Shown here piece by piece: positions 1 to 7,472 of a DNA stretch of 43,571 bases. The notes beneath the pieces are model-generated. The model did no database searches and was not told the origin of the DNA. It worked only from the letters and a program-made list of their open reading frames with translations. Position 1 is the stretch's first letter. Every line of letters begins with the position of its first letter. The stretch is from an uncultured Synergistales bacterium (GTDB taxonomy: Bacteria > Synergistota > Synergistia > Synergistales > Aminobacteriaceae): assembly GCA_905235395.1 (NCBI GenBank), contig CAJOLN010000002.1, positions 1 through 43,571 on the forward strand, read 5' to 3'. Both the position numbers and the translations under genes were made by a program.

Positions 1-588
1 CGCATAATAGATTTTCACAAGTACGCAAACGAAAAACTTCCCCAAGCTGTATTCTGGCTCTACACAAACGGAAGTTTGCTTACATTTGAGAAGTTCATTA
101 AAATCATGCCGTATCTTGACCTGTTGATTATTGACAACTACAACGACAAAAAAGAAATCAATTCACCGGAGCTTAAGAGGATATATGATTATAGTCAGGA
201 ACGTCATGAATTGTCTCAACGCGTTAGATTCTCATTTAGGCTTCAGAACCAAGTACTCTCATCTCGAGGAGGCCAGGCCCCTAATAAACAAGGCACTAAT
301 GATAAAAAAGCTGTTAATATGCTTTGCACGCTTCCATTCATGCAGTTAATCATAAGGCCAACGGGTGAAGTGAGTTTGTGTTGCAATGATGCACTCGGAA
401 AATATACGTTAGGTGATTTGAATGTTCAGAGCATTGCAGAAGTATGGACATCAGAAAAATACAAAGAGATCCGCACTGAGATGCTAACTAACAGAAGAAG
501 AAATCTTCTGCTATGTAGTAAGTGCGATTCCATTCCTGGACAACATATTCTCGGAACAAAAATTATCACTGAAAGACAACGACCGTAA
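1..588 (+). CDS. Radical SAM protein, C-terminal part with SPASM domain (5' end outside window)
   Basis: The frame is open from base 1 and ends at a TAA at 586-588, so the N-terminal catalytic barrel lies upstream of the window. The visible 195 residues end in a SPASM-type cluster-binding segment: a cysteine before PFMQL, then a glycine-containing turn followed by LCCND, a GDLN segment, an I-x-E-V-W motif, and a final C-x2-C (LLCSKCD). This cysteine order is typical of the auxiliary [4Fe-4S] domain of radical SAM peptide- or sugar-modifying enzymes. The CX3CX2C SAM motif cannot be seen, so substrate and subfamily stay open. The first internal ATG (base 76) is not a plausible start because coding sequence continues upstream. 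Confidence 0.8.
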   Translation, partial: RIIDFHKYANEKLPQAVFWLYTNGSLLTFEKFIKIMPYLDLLIIDNYNDKKEINSPELKRIYDYSQERHELSQRVRFSFRLQNQVLSSRGGQAPNKQGTNDKKAVNMLCTLPFMQLIIRPTGEVSLCCNDALGKYTLGDLNVQSIAEVWTSEKYKEIRTEMLTNRRRNLLLCSKCDSIPGQHILGTKIITERQRP

Positions 589-712
589 AAAATATATACT
601 CCGTGTAATAATTTCTGTGAGGCCTGTATTATATTCTCAGTCAGAGTATCTTGAAGGAGGCAAATTGAAATTGTGAGAATGATTGAATACGGCAAGATAA
701 AATTTGAGGTTA

Positions 713-1018
713 ATGGAATATGGAATATTATTCACATGGGACGACAAGAAAGCAGAGAGTAATTTTAGAAAACACGGAGTAAGTTTCGCTGAGGCAGCAG
801 CAATATTCTTAGACGAAAATATGTGGATAGAAGTAAATTCATATGACGAATACACAGGTGAAGAAAGATTGCAGGCTGTTGGTTTAGTTTACGGCGATAT
901 AATGTATATGGTTTATGTTGAACATATAACTTTGAACAACGAAGATATAATCCGTATAATATCAGCAAGAAATGCGACAAAAGAGGAGGAAGAATTTTAT
1001 GCTTATGGGCTTGCATGA
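713..1018 (+). CDS. brnT: BrnT-family (DUF497) toxin
   Basis: A 101-residue protein with the BrnT signature: F-T-W-D near the N-terminus, an N-x-RKHGVSF segment at about residues 18-25, an A-x-x-I-F stretch, then the R-x-x-x-G/Y-x-I core strands and a C-terminal IRIISARNATK motif (I-I-S-A-R-x-A is conserved in the family). BrnT toxins are RelE-like ribonucleases that inhibit translation. I chose ATG at 713 because it matches the family N-terminus; a TTG at 704 is in frame. The 3' end overlaps the next gene by 20 bases, the usual toxin-first order of BrnT/BrnA pairs. Confidence 0.8.
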   Translation: MEYGILFTWDDKKAESNFRKHGVSFAEAAAIFLDENMWIEVNSYDEYTGEERLQAVGLVYGDIMYMVYVEHITLNNEDIIRIISARNATKEEEEFYAYGLA

Positions 1019-1244
1019 TATTCTCGCGGCAGTGCAAGACACTCAAGAACGCGAAGAGATACGTAAAAGATTTTTGATGCGAATGGATGCAAAACGACGT
1101 GAAATAGACCTTTCAGACATTCCGGAAGCAACAGATTTTTCACGCTTTAGACCAGGCAAACCATACATCGATAAGATGCGTGAACATAATCTGAGAGTGA
1201 GAGCAGAACGAGAAAAGCAGGAACAGGCAATCTTGACAAAATGA
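999..1244 (+). CDS. Probable antitoxin partner of the BrnT toxin
   Basis: An 81-residue, highly charged, helix-rich protein overlapping the toxin gene by 20 bases. The ATG at 999 has a strong Shine-Dalgarno (GAGGAGG at 983-989). The middle contains an I-x-L-S-D-I-P-E segment followed by D-F-S-R-F-R-P-G-K-P and a basic C-terminus. I infer an antitoxin from gene order, size and overlap with brnT. The sequence is not a textbook BrnA ribbon-helix-helix, so it may be a different antitoxin class. The last codons overlap the promoter of the tRNA cluster. Confidence 0.6.
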   Translation: MLMGLHDILAAVQDTQEREEIRKRFLMRMDAKRREIDLSDIPEATDFSRFRPGKPYIDKMREHNLRVRAEREKQEQAILTK

Positions 1245-1260
1245 ACGCAAGCGATATAAT
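1233..1260 (+). promoter_or_regulatory. Sigma70-type promoter for the tRNA cluster
   Basis: TTGACA at 1233-1238 and TATAAT at 1255-1260 with a 16-base spacer; both hexamers match consensus. It lies in the last codons of the antitoxin gene and ends 30 bases before the first tRNA, so it should drive the six-tRNA operon. Confidence 0.75.
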
Positions 1261-1290
1261 ACGTGATTGTTGAATACGCAAAAGCAACAG

Positions 1291-1368
1291 CGGGATGTAG
1301 CGCAGTCTGGTTAGCGCACCTGCTTTGGGAGCAGGGGGTCGGAAGTTCGAATCTTCTCGTCCCGACCA
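1291..1368 (+). tRNA. tRNA-Pro (anticodon TGG)
   Basis: Complete cloverleaf. Acceptor CGGGATG pairs with CGTCCCG (one G-T). The anticodon stem CCTGC/GCAGG encloses loop TTTGGGA with anticodon TGG at 1326-1328. The T-loop is TTCGAAT and the CCA end is encoded. Confidence 0.95.
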
Positions 1369-1380
1369 GAGTGACAATGT

Positions 1381-1457
1381 GCGGGAATAGCTCAGTTGGC
1401 TAGAGCGATGGCCTTCCAAGCCGTAGGTCGCGGGTTCGAATCCCGTTTCCCGCTCCA
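1381..1457 (+). tRNA. tRNA-Gly (anticodon TCC)
   Basis: Acceptor GCGGGAA pairs with TTCCCGC. The anticodon stem ATGGC/GCCGT holds loop CTTCCAA, anticodon TCC. Discriminator T and encoded CCA. Twelve bases after tRNA-Pro, same operon. Confidence 0.95.
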
Positions 1458-1482
1458 GTAATTTGACAAAAATATATTGTAC

Positions 1483-1559
1483 GCGCTCTTAGCTCAGCTG
1501 GATAGAGCAACGGCCTTCTAAGCCGTAGGCCGCGGGTTCGAATCCTGCAGGGCGCGCCA
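1483..1559 (+). tRNA. tRNA-Arg (anticodon TCT)
   Basis: Acceptor GCGCTCT pairs with AGGGCGC (one T-G). The anticodon stem ACGGC/GCCGT holds loop CTTCTAA, anticodon TCT, reading AGA/AGG. Discriminator G and encoded CCA. Confidence 0.95.
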
Positions 1560-1573
1560 GTTGTCAGCAAGAT

Positions 1574-1651
1574 GGTGAGTGTAGCGCAATTGGTTAGAGC
1601 TTCGGATTGTGGTTCCGGCGGTTGAGGGTTCAAGTCCCTTCACTCACCCCA
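1574..1651 (+). tRNA. tRNA-His (anticodon GTG)
   Basis: Acceptor GTGAGTG pairs with CACTCAC. An extra G(-1) at 1574 faces a C discriminator at 1648, the hallmark of histidine tRNA. Loop TTGTGGT gives anticodon GTG. CCA is encoded. Confidence 0.95.
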
Positions 1652-1665
1652 GCAATGTAAATTAT

Positions 1666-1739
1666 GCGCTCGTAGCTCATCTGGATAGAGTGACAGACTT
1701 CGGATCTGTAGGCAGCGGGTTCGAATCCTGCCGGGCGCG
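1666..1739 (+). tRNA. tRNA-Arg (anticodon TCG), CCA not encoded
   Basis: Acceptor GCGCTCG pairs with CGGGCGC. The anticodon stem ACAGA/TCTGT holds loop CTTCGGA, anticodon TCG for CGN codons. The discriminator G at 1739 is followed by TCA rather than CCA, unlike the other six tRNA genes here, so the 3' end must be trimmed and CCA added by the tRNA nucleotidyltransferase. Confidence 0.92.
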
Positions 1740-1767
1740 TCAGAAAGTAAAATGACAATCAAATAAT

Positions 1768-1843
<76 letters not shown>

Positions 1844-1902
1844 TTCAAATCAAATCATATTTTTAAAATAATAAATTTTATCATTAGGTATCTTAGCATC
1901 TT

Positions 1903-1913
1903 TGTGTTATCAT
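1903..1913 (+). promoter_or_regulatory. Candidate extended -10 promoter of the 1947 gene
   Basis: TGTGTTATCAT places a TGTG extension one base before a TATCAT -10 box, the same form as at 11658 and 15394. No -35 hexamer is evident. The start codon is 33 bases downstream. Confidence 0.4.
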
Positions 1914-1946
1914 TGCCGAAATTAATTTTTACGAGGTGATTCACTT

Positions 1947-2474
1947 ATGAAGCGTTCAAATTTATTCAAGGTATTATGCGCAGTCATCGCAATAATGATA
2001 TTCGCAAGCATGGCCTCCTCTGCTTCCAGAAGAAGGAGAACTCCTCCCAAACCTCAGCCAGTAAGAGACACACTTACATTTGAAGGCGATCTCATTCTGC
2101 TCGTAGGCGACGAAACAATACGCGTGAGGAAAAGCGAAACCATCTCTATGCCTTCGGAAATACGAATCGAAACTCAGGATGATCATCCTTCAGTCATTGC
2201 TCAGATATTAGTGGATGAAGGTTACACAAGACAGAATGCAAGCGTGTCTGTCAGAGTATCGAGAAAAACGAATTCATTCAAAGTCAGCGGAAGAAGAGTT
2301 GAGGGTGTCTATGAGATACGCAGGGTCAGAGGAGAGAGACGGCTTGAAGCACTCAGAGGCAGAACGATACCGGCAAAAACAGGAGATTATTACATCAAAC
2401 TGTCCAACAAAAGAGAAGACAGATCTGAAGATGCAACTGTTCTTCGTTATGTGAAAATTCGTGTACGTGATTGA
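1947..2474 (+). CDS. Secreted protein of unknown function
   Basis: 175 residues. An N-terminal signal peptide (basic MKRSN, hydrophobic core at about residues 7-22, likely cleavage after the alanine/serine-rich stretch near 26) is followed by a very basic RRRR segment and a proline-rich linker. The rest is predicted to be beta-rich, with many charged residues and no cysteine outside the signal peptide. I do not recognise a family. Start ATG follows an AGGTG ribosome site. It is a single-gene unit with its own candidate promoter and a strong terminator after it. Confidence 0.7.
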   Translation: MKRSNLFKVLCAVIAIMIFASMASSASRRRRTPPKPQPVRDTLTFEGDLILLVGDETIRVRKSETISMPSEIRIETQDDHPSVIAQILVDEGYTRQNASVSVRVSRKTNSFKVSGRRVEGVYEIRRVRGERRLEALRGRTIPAKTGDYYIKLSNKREDRSEDATVLRYVKIRVRD

Positions 2475-2494
2475 AGACACATTCGCAAAGTCAG

Positions 2495-2528
2495 AGGCAG
2501 TTCCGAAAAAACGGAGCTGTCTTTTTTT
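2495..2528 (+). terminator. Intrinsic terminator after the 1947 gene
   Basis: An 11-bp stem (AGGCAGTTCCG with CGGAGCTGTCT, two G-T pairs) around an A6 loop, running into seven T. Confidence 0.9.
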
Positions 2529-2548
2529 ATGAGCTGATTGAATCTAAA

Positions 2549-2577
2549 TTGACAAAAAATTTTCACAGTGTTATAAA
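2549..2577 (+). promoter_or_regulatory. Promoter of cstA
   Basis: TTGACA at 2549-2554, a 17-base spacer and TATAAA at 2572-2577. It sits between the preceding terminator and the cstA start, giving a leader of about 30 bases. Confidence 0.75.
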
Positions 2578-2615
2578 ATTTTGAATTTATTAACACGAAA
2601 GAAGGAAAATTTTTC

Positions 2616-4283
2616 ATGAATGGTTTAACTCTCGTAGCCATTGCCATAGTCGTATTGTTACTCGCATACATTCTCTATGGAAAATGGCTCGTTAAGACTT
2701 GGGGAATCGATGAGACTGCTAAAACTCCTGCTTACAGATTCGAGGACGGACAAGATTATGTACCCGCATCACGCTTCACAGTTTTCTCACATCAATTCAA
2801 TTCAATCACAGGTGCAGGCCCGGTTACAGGCCCGATTATCGCCGTGATGTTCGGATGGCTTCCCGCGTTCTTATGGCTCTTAGTTGGAGGCGTATTCTTC
2901 GGTGCGGTTCAGGATTTCACAGCTCTGTATGCTTCTGTAAAGAATGAAGGCAAATCTATGGGATTGATTATTGAACGCTATATCGGCAGGACAGGAAGAA
3001 AATTATTTTTGTTATTCTGCTGGCTGTTCACATTGTTAGTCATTGCTGCCTTCGCTGACATTCTCGCAGGAACGTTCAACGGCTTCACAAAAGACGGCGG
3101 TCAGAATGTGCCCGGTGCATCAGCCGCATCAATCTCAATGATATATATATTCGTAGCAATGATTTTCGGAGTGTTCATGAAGTTCTCAAAGTCAGGTGAA
3201 CTCTCAAAATTCATTGTAGGTGTCGTTCTCGTCATCGCAATGTTATGGGCAGGCATAGCTAATCCGTTATATTATGACGCTCAGACATGGCGGTATATCG
3301 TTTTCGGATATTGCTTCATCGCTTCCGTTCTTCCTATGTGGTTACTCAAACAGCCCCGTGATTATCTCAGCGTGTTTCTTCTTCTCGGAATGATTTTAGG
3401 AGGAGCAATCGGAATCATCGTAGCTAATCCGACAATAGAGGCACCAATGTTCGTAGGCTGGACAGTGAAAAATCAGCCATTGTTCCCCATGCTCTTCATA
3501 ACAATTGCATGCGGTGCTGTATCAGGATTTCACAGTCTCGTATCTTCAGGTACATCTTCTAAATCAATTGCTAATGAACGTGATATGCTCACTGTAGGTT
3601 ACGGTGCAATGATAGTTGAAACTTTGCTCGGTGTTGTTGCTCTGGTCATTGCATGTTCAGCAGTAAAAGGCGGAGGTCTTCCTACAGGTAACCCGTTTCA
3701 GATATTCGGAAGTGCTGTAGGTGAATTCTTCACTATGTTCGGTCTTCCTGCTCACGTTTCTTCATGCGTGATCATGATGTGCGTTTCTGCTCTCGCTATG
3801 ACTACCATTGATGCAGTCACACGAATCGGCAGAATGTCTCTTCAGGAATTTTTCTCACCTGCTGAAGGCGGCGATAAAGGATTCATTGAGACTGTCGTTT
3901 CCACAGTAATCACTTTAGCTTTCGCATATACTTTGTGCCTCGCTGGTTACGCAAATATATGGCCTCTCTTCGGTGCGGCAAATCAACTTCTTTCTGCTCT
4001 GGTACTCACTGCTCTTTCTGTCTTCCTGAGAGTTACTGGCAGAAAAGGCTGGATGCTTTATGTGCCAATGACATTTATGTTCATCGTCACTATGTCAGCA
4101 TTAGCTATCAGTGTCTATAACATCATTGAGAAGGTAAACGCAGGAAATTTCGTTCCTATGGTTGACGGTATGCAGCTCGTTATTGCATTGGCTTTGATGA
4201 CACTCGCAGTACTTGTTGTATATCATTGCTGGAAAGAATTAATCTCACCAAGAGTTGATAAGAATATAGCAGCAGCTCATTAA
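2616..4283 (+). CDS. cstA: CstA-family carbon starvation / peptide or pyruvate permease
   Basis: 555 residues with about 16 hydrophobic segments. Family features seen: the N-terminal Y-x-x-Y-G-K-W segment, DYVPA at about residue 47, FSHQFNSITGAGPVTGP at about 58-74 and a conserved FHSLVSSGTSSK loop near 300. CstA proteins import peptides or pyruvate when carbon is limiting. At about 555 residues this is the short form common in Gram-positive-like and anaerobic bacteria, not the 700-residue E. coli type. The ATG is preceded by GAAGGAAAA. It is monocistronic, flanked by a strong promoter and a strong terminator. Whether peptides or pyruvate is the substrate cannot be told from sequence. Confidence 0.9.
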   Translation: MNGLTLVAIAIVVLLLAYILYGKWLVKTWGIDETAKTPAYRFEDGQDYVPASRFTVFSHQFNSITGAGPVTGPIIAVMFGWLPAFLWLLVGGVFFGAVQDFTALYASVKNEGKSMGLIIERYIGRTGRKLFLLFCWLFTLLVIAAFADILAGTFNGFTKDGGQNVPGASAASISMIYIFVAMIFGVFMKFSKSGELSKFIVGVVLVIAMLWAGIANPLYYDAQTWRYIVFGYCFIASVLPMWLLKQPRDYLSVFLLLGMILGGAIGIIVANPTIEAPMFVGWTVKNQPLFPMLFITIACGAVSGFHSLVSSGTSSKSIANERDMLTVGYGAMIVETLLGVVALVIACSAVKGGGLPTGNPFQIFGSAVGEFFTMFGLPAHVSSCVIMMCVSALAMTTIDAVTRIGRMSLQEFFSPAEGGDKGFIETVVSTVITLAFAYTLCLAGYANIWPLFGAANQLLSALVLTALSVFLRVTGRKGWMLYVPMTFMFIVTMSALAISVYNIIEKVNAGNFVPMVDGMQLVIALALMTLAVLVVYHCWKELISPRVDKNIAAAH

Positions 4284-4295
4284 AAAATGTTACAA

Positions 4296-4329
4296 TCCCT
4301 CTCATTAAAATGGGAGGGAATTTTTTTTT
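4296..4329 (+). terminator. Intrinsic terminator after cstA
   Basis: An 11-bp stem (TCCCTCTCATT with AATGGGAGGGA, one T-G), a 2-base loop and nine T. The T-run ends three bases before the ATG of the next gene. Confidence 0.9.
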
Positions 4330-4332
4330 GTC

Positions 4333-5187
4333 ATGAAACGCATATTAATCACAGGAATTAACAGCTACACAGGAAACGCATTGAAAAAATATTTATCACA
4401 ATGGCCGAATGAATATGAAACACGAACAATAAGCCTTAAAGGTGAATCATGGAAGTCTGAAAATTTTTCAGGATTCGATTCTGTATTTCACGTTGCAGGG
4501 ATTGCACACGACAGCACAAAAGGTTCTGATAAAGAAGCATATTACGCAGTGAACTCACAGTTAGCATATGACACTGCACGCAAGGCCATGAATGACGGTG
4601 TGAGGCAATTCATATTCATGAGTTCATCTATCGTCTACGGGAAGCATTCAGGGATTATAACTCGTGATACGCAGGTTAATCCTTCAGGTTATTACGGTGA
4701 AAGCAAAATTAAAGCTGAGGATATGTTACGTTCAATTGAAAGTGAAAGTTTCAGAGTATGCATAATGAGATGTCCAATGATTTACGGAAGAAACTGCAAA
4801 GGGAATTATGTCATGCTCTCGAAAATTGCACAGAGACTTCCCGCATTCCCTTACGTAAAAAATTTTCGCTCTATGCTTTACGTCAAGAACATGGCCGAAT
4901 TCGTGAGACTCATGATTGATGATAATGCACATGGATTATTCTGGCCTCAGAACGGAATCTACTCTAACACTTCTATGCTCGTGAAAATGATTGCTGATGT
5001 TCATAATCACAGAATAAAATTGATTCGCAATCTTGAAAGTGCAGTGCGATTCATGTCGCGTTTCTCAAGGAAATTACGAAAGGCATTCGGAAATCTCGCA
5101 TATGATATGAGCATGAGTGATTACATTCATGACTATAGAGCCTACACGCTGAGTGAAAGCATAATTGAGACTGAACTATCTCTTTGA
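4333..5187 (+). CDS. NAD-dependent epimerase/dehydratase (extended SDR, sugar nucleotide)
   Basis: 284 residues. The N-terminus has a Rossmann motif (LITGINSYTG, a GxxxxxG variant), V-F-H-V-A-G-I-A-H near residue 52, a serine-rich M-S-S-S-I-V-Y-G strand and the catalytic Y-x3-K (YYGESK) near residue 120. This matches the GalE/RmlD-like extended SDR family acting on nucleotide sugars. It is shorter than GalE (about 330) and has a divergent C-terminus. Its ATG lies directly after the cstA terminator; the only Shine-Dalgarno-like sequence (GGGAGGG, 4312-4318) is inside that hairpin. It faces, and overlaps by 12 bases, the phosphoglycosyl transferase gene on the other strand, and both are likely involved in surface glycan synthesis. 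Confidence 0.8.
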   Translation: MKRILITGINSYTGNALKKYLSQWPNEYETRTISLKGESWKSENFSGFDSVFHVAGIAHDSTKGSDKEAYYAVNSQLAYDTARKAMNDGVRQFIFMSSSIVYGKHSGIITRDTQVNPSGYYGESKIKAEDMLRSIESESFRVCIMRCPMIYGRNCKGNYVMLSKIAQRLPAFPYVKNFRSMLYVKNMAEFVRLMIDDNAHGLFWPQNGIYSNTSMLVKMIADVHNHRIKLIRNLESAVRFMSRFSRKLRKAFGNLAYDMSMSDYIHDYRAYTLSESIIETELSL

Positions 5188-5775
5188 ACCTGTTCCGCCT
5201 TCAACAACTCCTTCATGAGTGAACACGTTCGTTATCGTCCGCATAATGCACATGCAATCAAACATGAAGGATTCACGCTGAACATATTCGCCATCATACC
5301 TGGCCTTCTCGGATATTTCAAGTTCATCGCGTCCGTTAATCTGTGCCCAACCCGTTAGACCTGGACGTATATCATTTGCTCCGTACTTGTCGCGTTCATG
5401 AATCAAATCGTCCTGATTCCATAATGCTGGTCTTGGCCCAACGATTGACATATCACCCTTTAAAATATTGAATATCTGAGGCAGTTCATCAATCGAATAT
5501 TTCCGCATCCACCTGCCGCATTTCAAAATATACTGTTCGGGATTATCAAGCAAATGTGTCGGCGTATCATGAGGCGTATTCATCTTCATGGATCTGAACT
5601 TGTACATCATGAAAAATTTTTTATGCTTCCCAATTCGTTTTTGTGTGAAGAACGCAGGGCCTTTATCTTCAAGTTTAATGATGAGCGCAAAAATTAACAT
5701 AGGAACTGCAAGAATTAACAGTGCCAGTAATGAAAGAATGATATCGAGAATACGTTTTATGAATAATTTATACAT
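5176..5775 (-). CDS. Monotopic phosphoglycosyl transferase (bacterial sugar transferase, PglC/WcaJ C-terminal type)
   Basis: 199 residues from the ATG at 5775. One N-terminal hydrophobic hairpin (IILSLLALLILAVPMLIF) is followed by the catalytic domain: F-F-T-Q-K-R-I-G-K, Y-K-F-R-S-M, the D-E-L-P-Q-I-F-N motif with the catalytic D-E pair, M-S-I-V-G-P-R-P and R-P-G-L-T-G-W-A-Q-I-N-G-R. These enzymes move a phosphosugar from a UDP-sugar to undecaprenyl phosphate at the inner face of the membrane, starting glycan repeat synthesis. An 18-residue upstream in-frame extension is open, but the family usually starts at M-Y-K-x-F-I-K-R-x-x-D. No good ribosome site precedes either start. Confidence 0.9.
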   Translation of the reverse strand: MYKLFIKRILDIILSLLALLILAVPMLIFALIIKLEDKGPAFFTQKRIGKHKKFFMMYKFRSMKMNTPHDTPTHLLDNPEQYILKCGRWMRKYSIDELPQIFNILKGDMSIVGPRPALWNQDDLIHERDKYGANDIRPGLTGWAQINGRDELEISEKARYDGEYVQRESFMFDCMCIMRTITNVFTHEGVVEGGTGSKR

Positions 5776-5796
5776 GATGAAAATTATATCGTAAAG

Positions 5797-5824
5797 TTGA
5801 CAAAAAAGTTTTAACTGATAAAAT
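5797..5824 (+). promoter_or_regulatory. Promoter of tRNA-Gln
   Basis: TTGACA at 5797-5802, a 16-base spacer and TAAAAT at 5819-5824. It lies 46 bases before the tRNA, in the divergent gap upstream of the sugar transferase. Confidence 0.65.
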
Positions 5825-5870
5825 TTCACGAGTGCTTAGAGATTAAGACACACAGAATGAAAATCAAAAT

Positions 5871-5944
5871 TGGGAATTGGTGCAACGGCAGCACGCTTGA
5901 CTCTGGATCAAGTAATTGGGGTTCGAATCCCTGATTCCCAGCCA
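5871..5944 (+). tRNA. tRNA-Gln (anticodon CTG)
   Basis: Acceptor TGGGAAT pairs with ATTCCCA, discriminator G, CCA encoded. The anticodon stem CTTGA/TCAAG holds loop CTCTGGA, anticodon CTG. T-loop TTCGAAT. Separate from the tRNA cluster and followed by a strong terminator. Confidence 0.95.
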
Positions 5945-5972
5945 AAAATTTTAAGACGACGGACGAAATTAT

Positions 5973-6010
5973 TCCCCTGTTTAGAAAAAACTAGACGGGG
6001 GATTTTTTTT
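5973..6010 (+). terminator. Intrinsic terminator after tRNA-Gln
   Basis: A 12-bp stem (TCCCCTGTTTAG with CTAGACGGGGGA, two G-T pairs), A6 loop and eight T. Confidence 0.9.
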
Positions 6011-6038
6011 GCGTCTAAGGGAGGATTTCGATTCACAC

Positions 6039-7424
6039 ATGCTCACTTTCATTATCATCTATGCCGTAATTCTTGTTGCTCTCGGTGCGTTTATCGGCAG
6101 GCGTGCGAAGAGTGCATCGGATTTCTTTGTTGCCGGAAGAAATTTCAACTCCGGTTTATTATTCACAACTCTCATTGCCGCTAATCTCGGTGCAGGTTCT
6201 ACTGTAGGTGTTACTGCCTTAGCGTATCAGCATGGCCTCTCCGCATGGTGGTGGATTGGCAGTGCAGGTATTGGCTCAATGATATTAGCTTTTATTGTTG
6301 GGCCTCGAATATGGAGAATATCACGCGAACATAATTTTTATACTCTCAGTGATTATCTTGATGAACGTTACAGCAAATTTTTTTCAGGCGTAATTTCTCT
6401 CATGATGTCTGTGGGTACGCTCGCTTTGTTTGCAGGTCAGTTACTCGGCATCGCATGGATTCTCGAAGTTGTAGCGAATGTTCCAAAAACAGAAGGCGTA
6501 ATAGCAGGTGCAATTGTTACGACATTATATTTTGCAGCAGGAGGATTATTGTCGAGTGCAATCGTGAACATAACTGAGGTTGCTGTTATTCTAAGCGGAT
6601 TCATCGCCGCTTTGCCGTATGTATGGAATTACGCAGGAGGCTTTGAAGCTGTTCATGCAGCTGTGAGTTCTGAATCATATTTTGACTTTTTCGGAATGGG
6701 AAGCTCTGCCATAATCGGATATATCGTTATGCTTGTGCCTTCGTTCTTCATATCGCCTGGCTTAATCGGAAAAGTTTTCGCCGCAAAAAATGAACGTGCA
6801 ATCAAAATCGGTACGGCCATGAATGGAATCGTTCAACTTGTTTTTGCAGTTATTCCCGTCTTAATCGGAATGTGTGCGTATTCATGTTTCCCTGATTTGT
6901 CACGCGCAGATTTAGCTTTGCCCACAGCAATGAAAAATATGATGCCGTTCTATGCCGCAAGTATCGCATTGGCCGCCATATTTGCCGCAGAGGTCAGCAC
7001 AGCAGATACAGTTTTATACATGCTCGCAGGTTCACTCGTGAATGATTTGTACAGACGCTTCATTAATCCGAATATCAGCGACAAAAAATTATTATGGTCA
7101 TCTCGAATCACAAGTTTAATCTGCGGTATCATTGGTGTGTTTCTCGCATTGAGACTTGAAAGCATAATCTCTGCACTCACAATTTTTTATTCTCTCATGA
7201 GCGTATCTCTTTCTGCTCCGTTAATCTTCGGGCTGTTCACTAAACGTGCCTCTAATTTCGGTGCTGTTCTCTCTGCTGTTCTCGGTGTGAGTTTGACCGT
7301 GTATATGACCTTCGGAGGTTTCGGAGGCGGGATTGTCATTGCAGGAGTGAGACTGAATGCGTCAACATGCGGAATAATATTATCTTTTATCGTTATGTCG
7401 TTATCATTGCTGAAGCACAGATGA
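6039..7424 (+). CDS. Sodium:solute symporter (SSS family)
   Basis: 461 residues with about 12-13 membrane segments. SSS features: an N-terminal helix followed by G-R-R-A-K-S-A-S-D-F-F-V-A-G-R, then G-L-L-F-T-T-L-I-A-A-N-L-G-A-G-S-T-V-G (TM2 unwound region) and a mid-protein A-A-I-F-A-A-E-V-S-T-A-D-T segment that matches the sodium-site region of TM8. The substrate (sugar, amino acid or organic acid) cannot be read from the sequence. The ATG at 6039 lies 13 bases after AAGGGAGGA; an in-frame TTG at 6009 would fall in the preceding terminator T-run and is unlikely. Confidence 0.88.
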   Translation: MLTFIIIYAVILVALGAFIGRRAKSASDFFVAGRNFNSGLLFTTLIAANLGAGSTVGVTALAYQHGLSAWWWIGSAGIGSMILAFIVGPRIWRISREHNFYTLSDYLDERYSKFFSGVISLMMSVGTLALFAGQLLGIAWILEVVANVPKTEGVIAGAIVTTLYFAAGGLLSSAIVNITEVAVILSGFIAALPYVWNYAGGFEAVHAAVSSESYFDFFGMGSSAIIGYIVMLVPSFFISPGLIGKVFAAKNERAIKIGTAMNGIVQLVFAVIPVLIGMCAYSCFPDLSRADLALPTAMKNMMPFYAASIALAAIFAAEVSTADTVLYMLAGSLVNDLYRRFINPNISDKKLLWSSRITSLICGIIGVFLALRLESIISALTIFYSLMSVSLSAPLIFGLFTKRASNFGAVLSAVLGVSLTVYMTFGGFGGGIVIAGVRLNASTCGIILSFIVMSLSLLKHR

Positions 7425-7426
7425 TT

Positions 7427-7437
7427 GTGCTAGTATA
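7427..7437 (+). promoter_or_regulatory. Candidate promoter -10 region for the aldo/keto reductase
   Basis: TTGTGCTAGTAT just after the symporter stop resembles the extended -10 boxes at 11658 and 15394. A weak TTGCTG lies 18 bases upstream. Low confidence. Confidence 0.3.
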
Positions 7438-7472
7438 CATGAATTCAAAATTTTATGAGGGAGCAGATGTTT

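Noticed and set aside
1461-1482. A second promoter (TTGACA at 1464) inside the tRNA cluster
   Set aside because: A -10 box at normal spacing would fall inside the tRNA-Arg gene, so it cannot drive that gene.
5870-6184. A 104-residue open frame over the tRNA-Gln gene and the start of the symporter
   Set aside because: It covers the tRNA and the terminator and is out of frame with the symporter; it has no family similarity.
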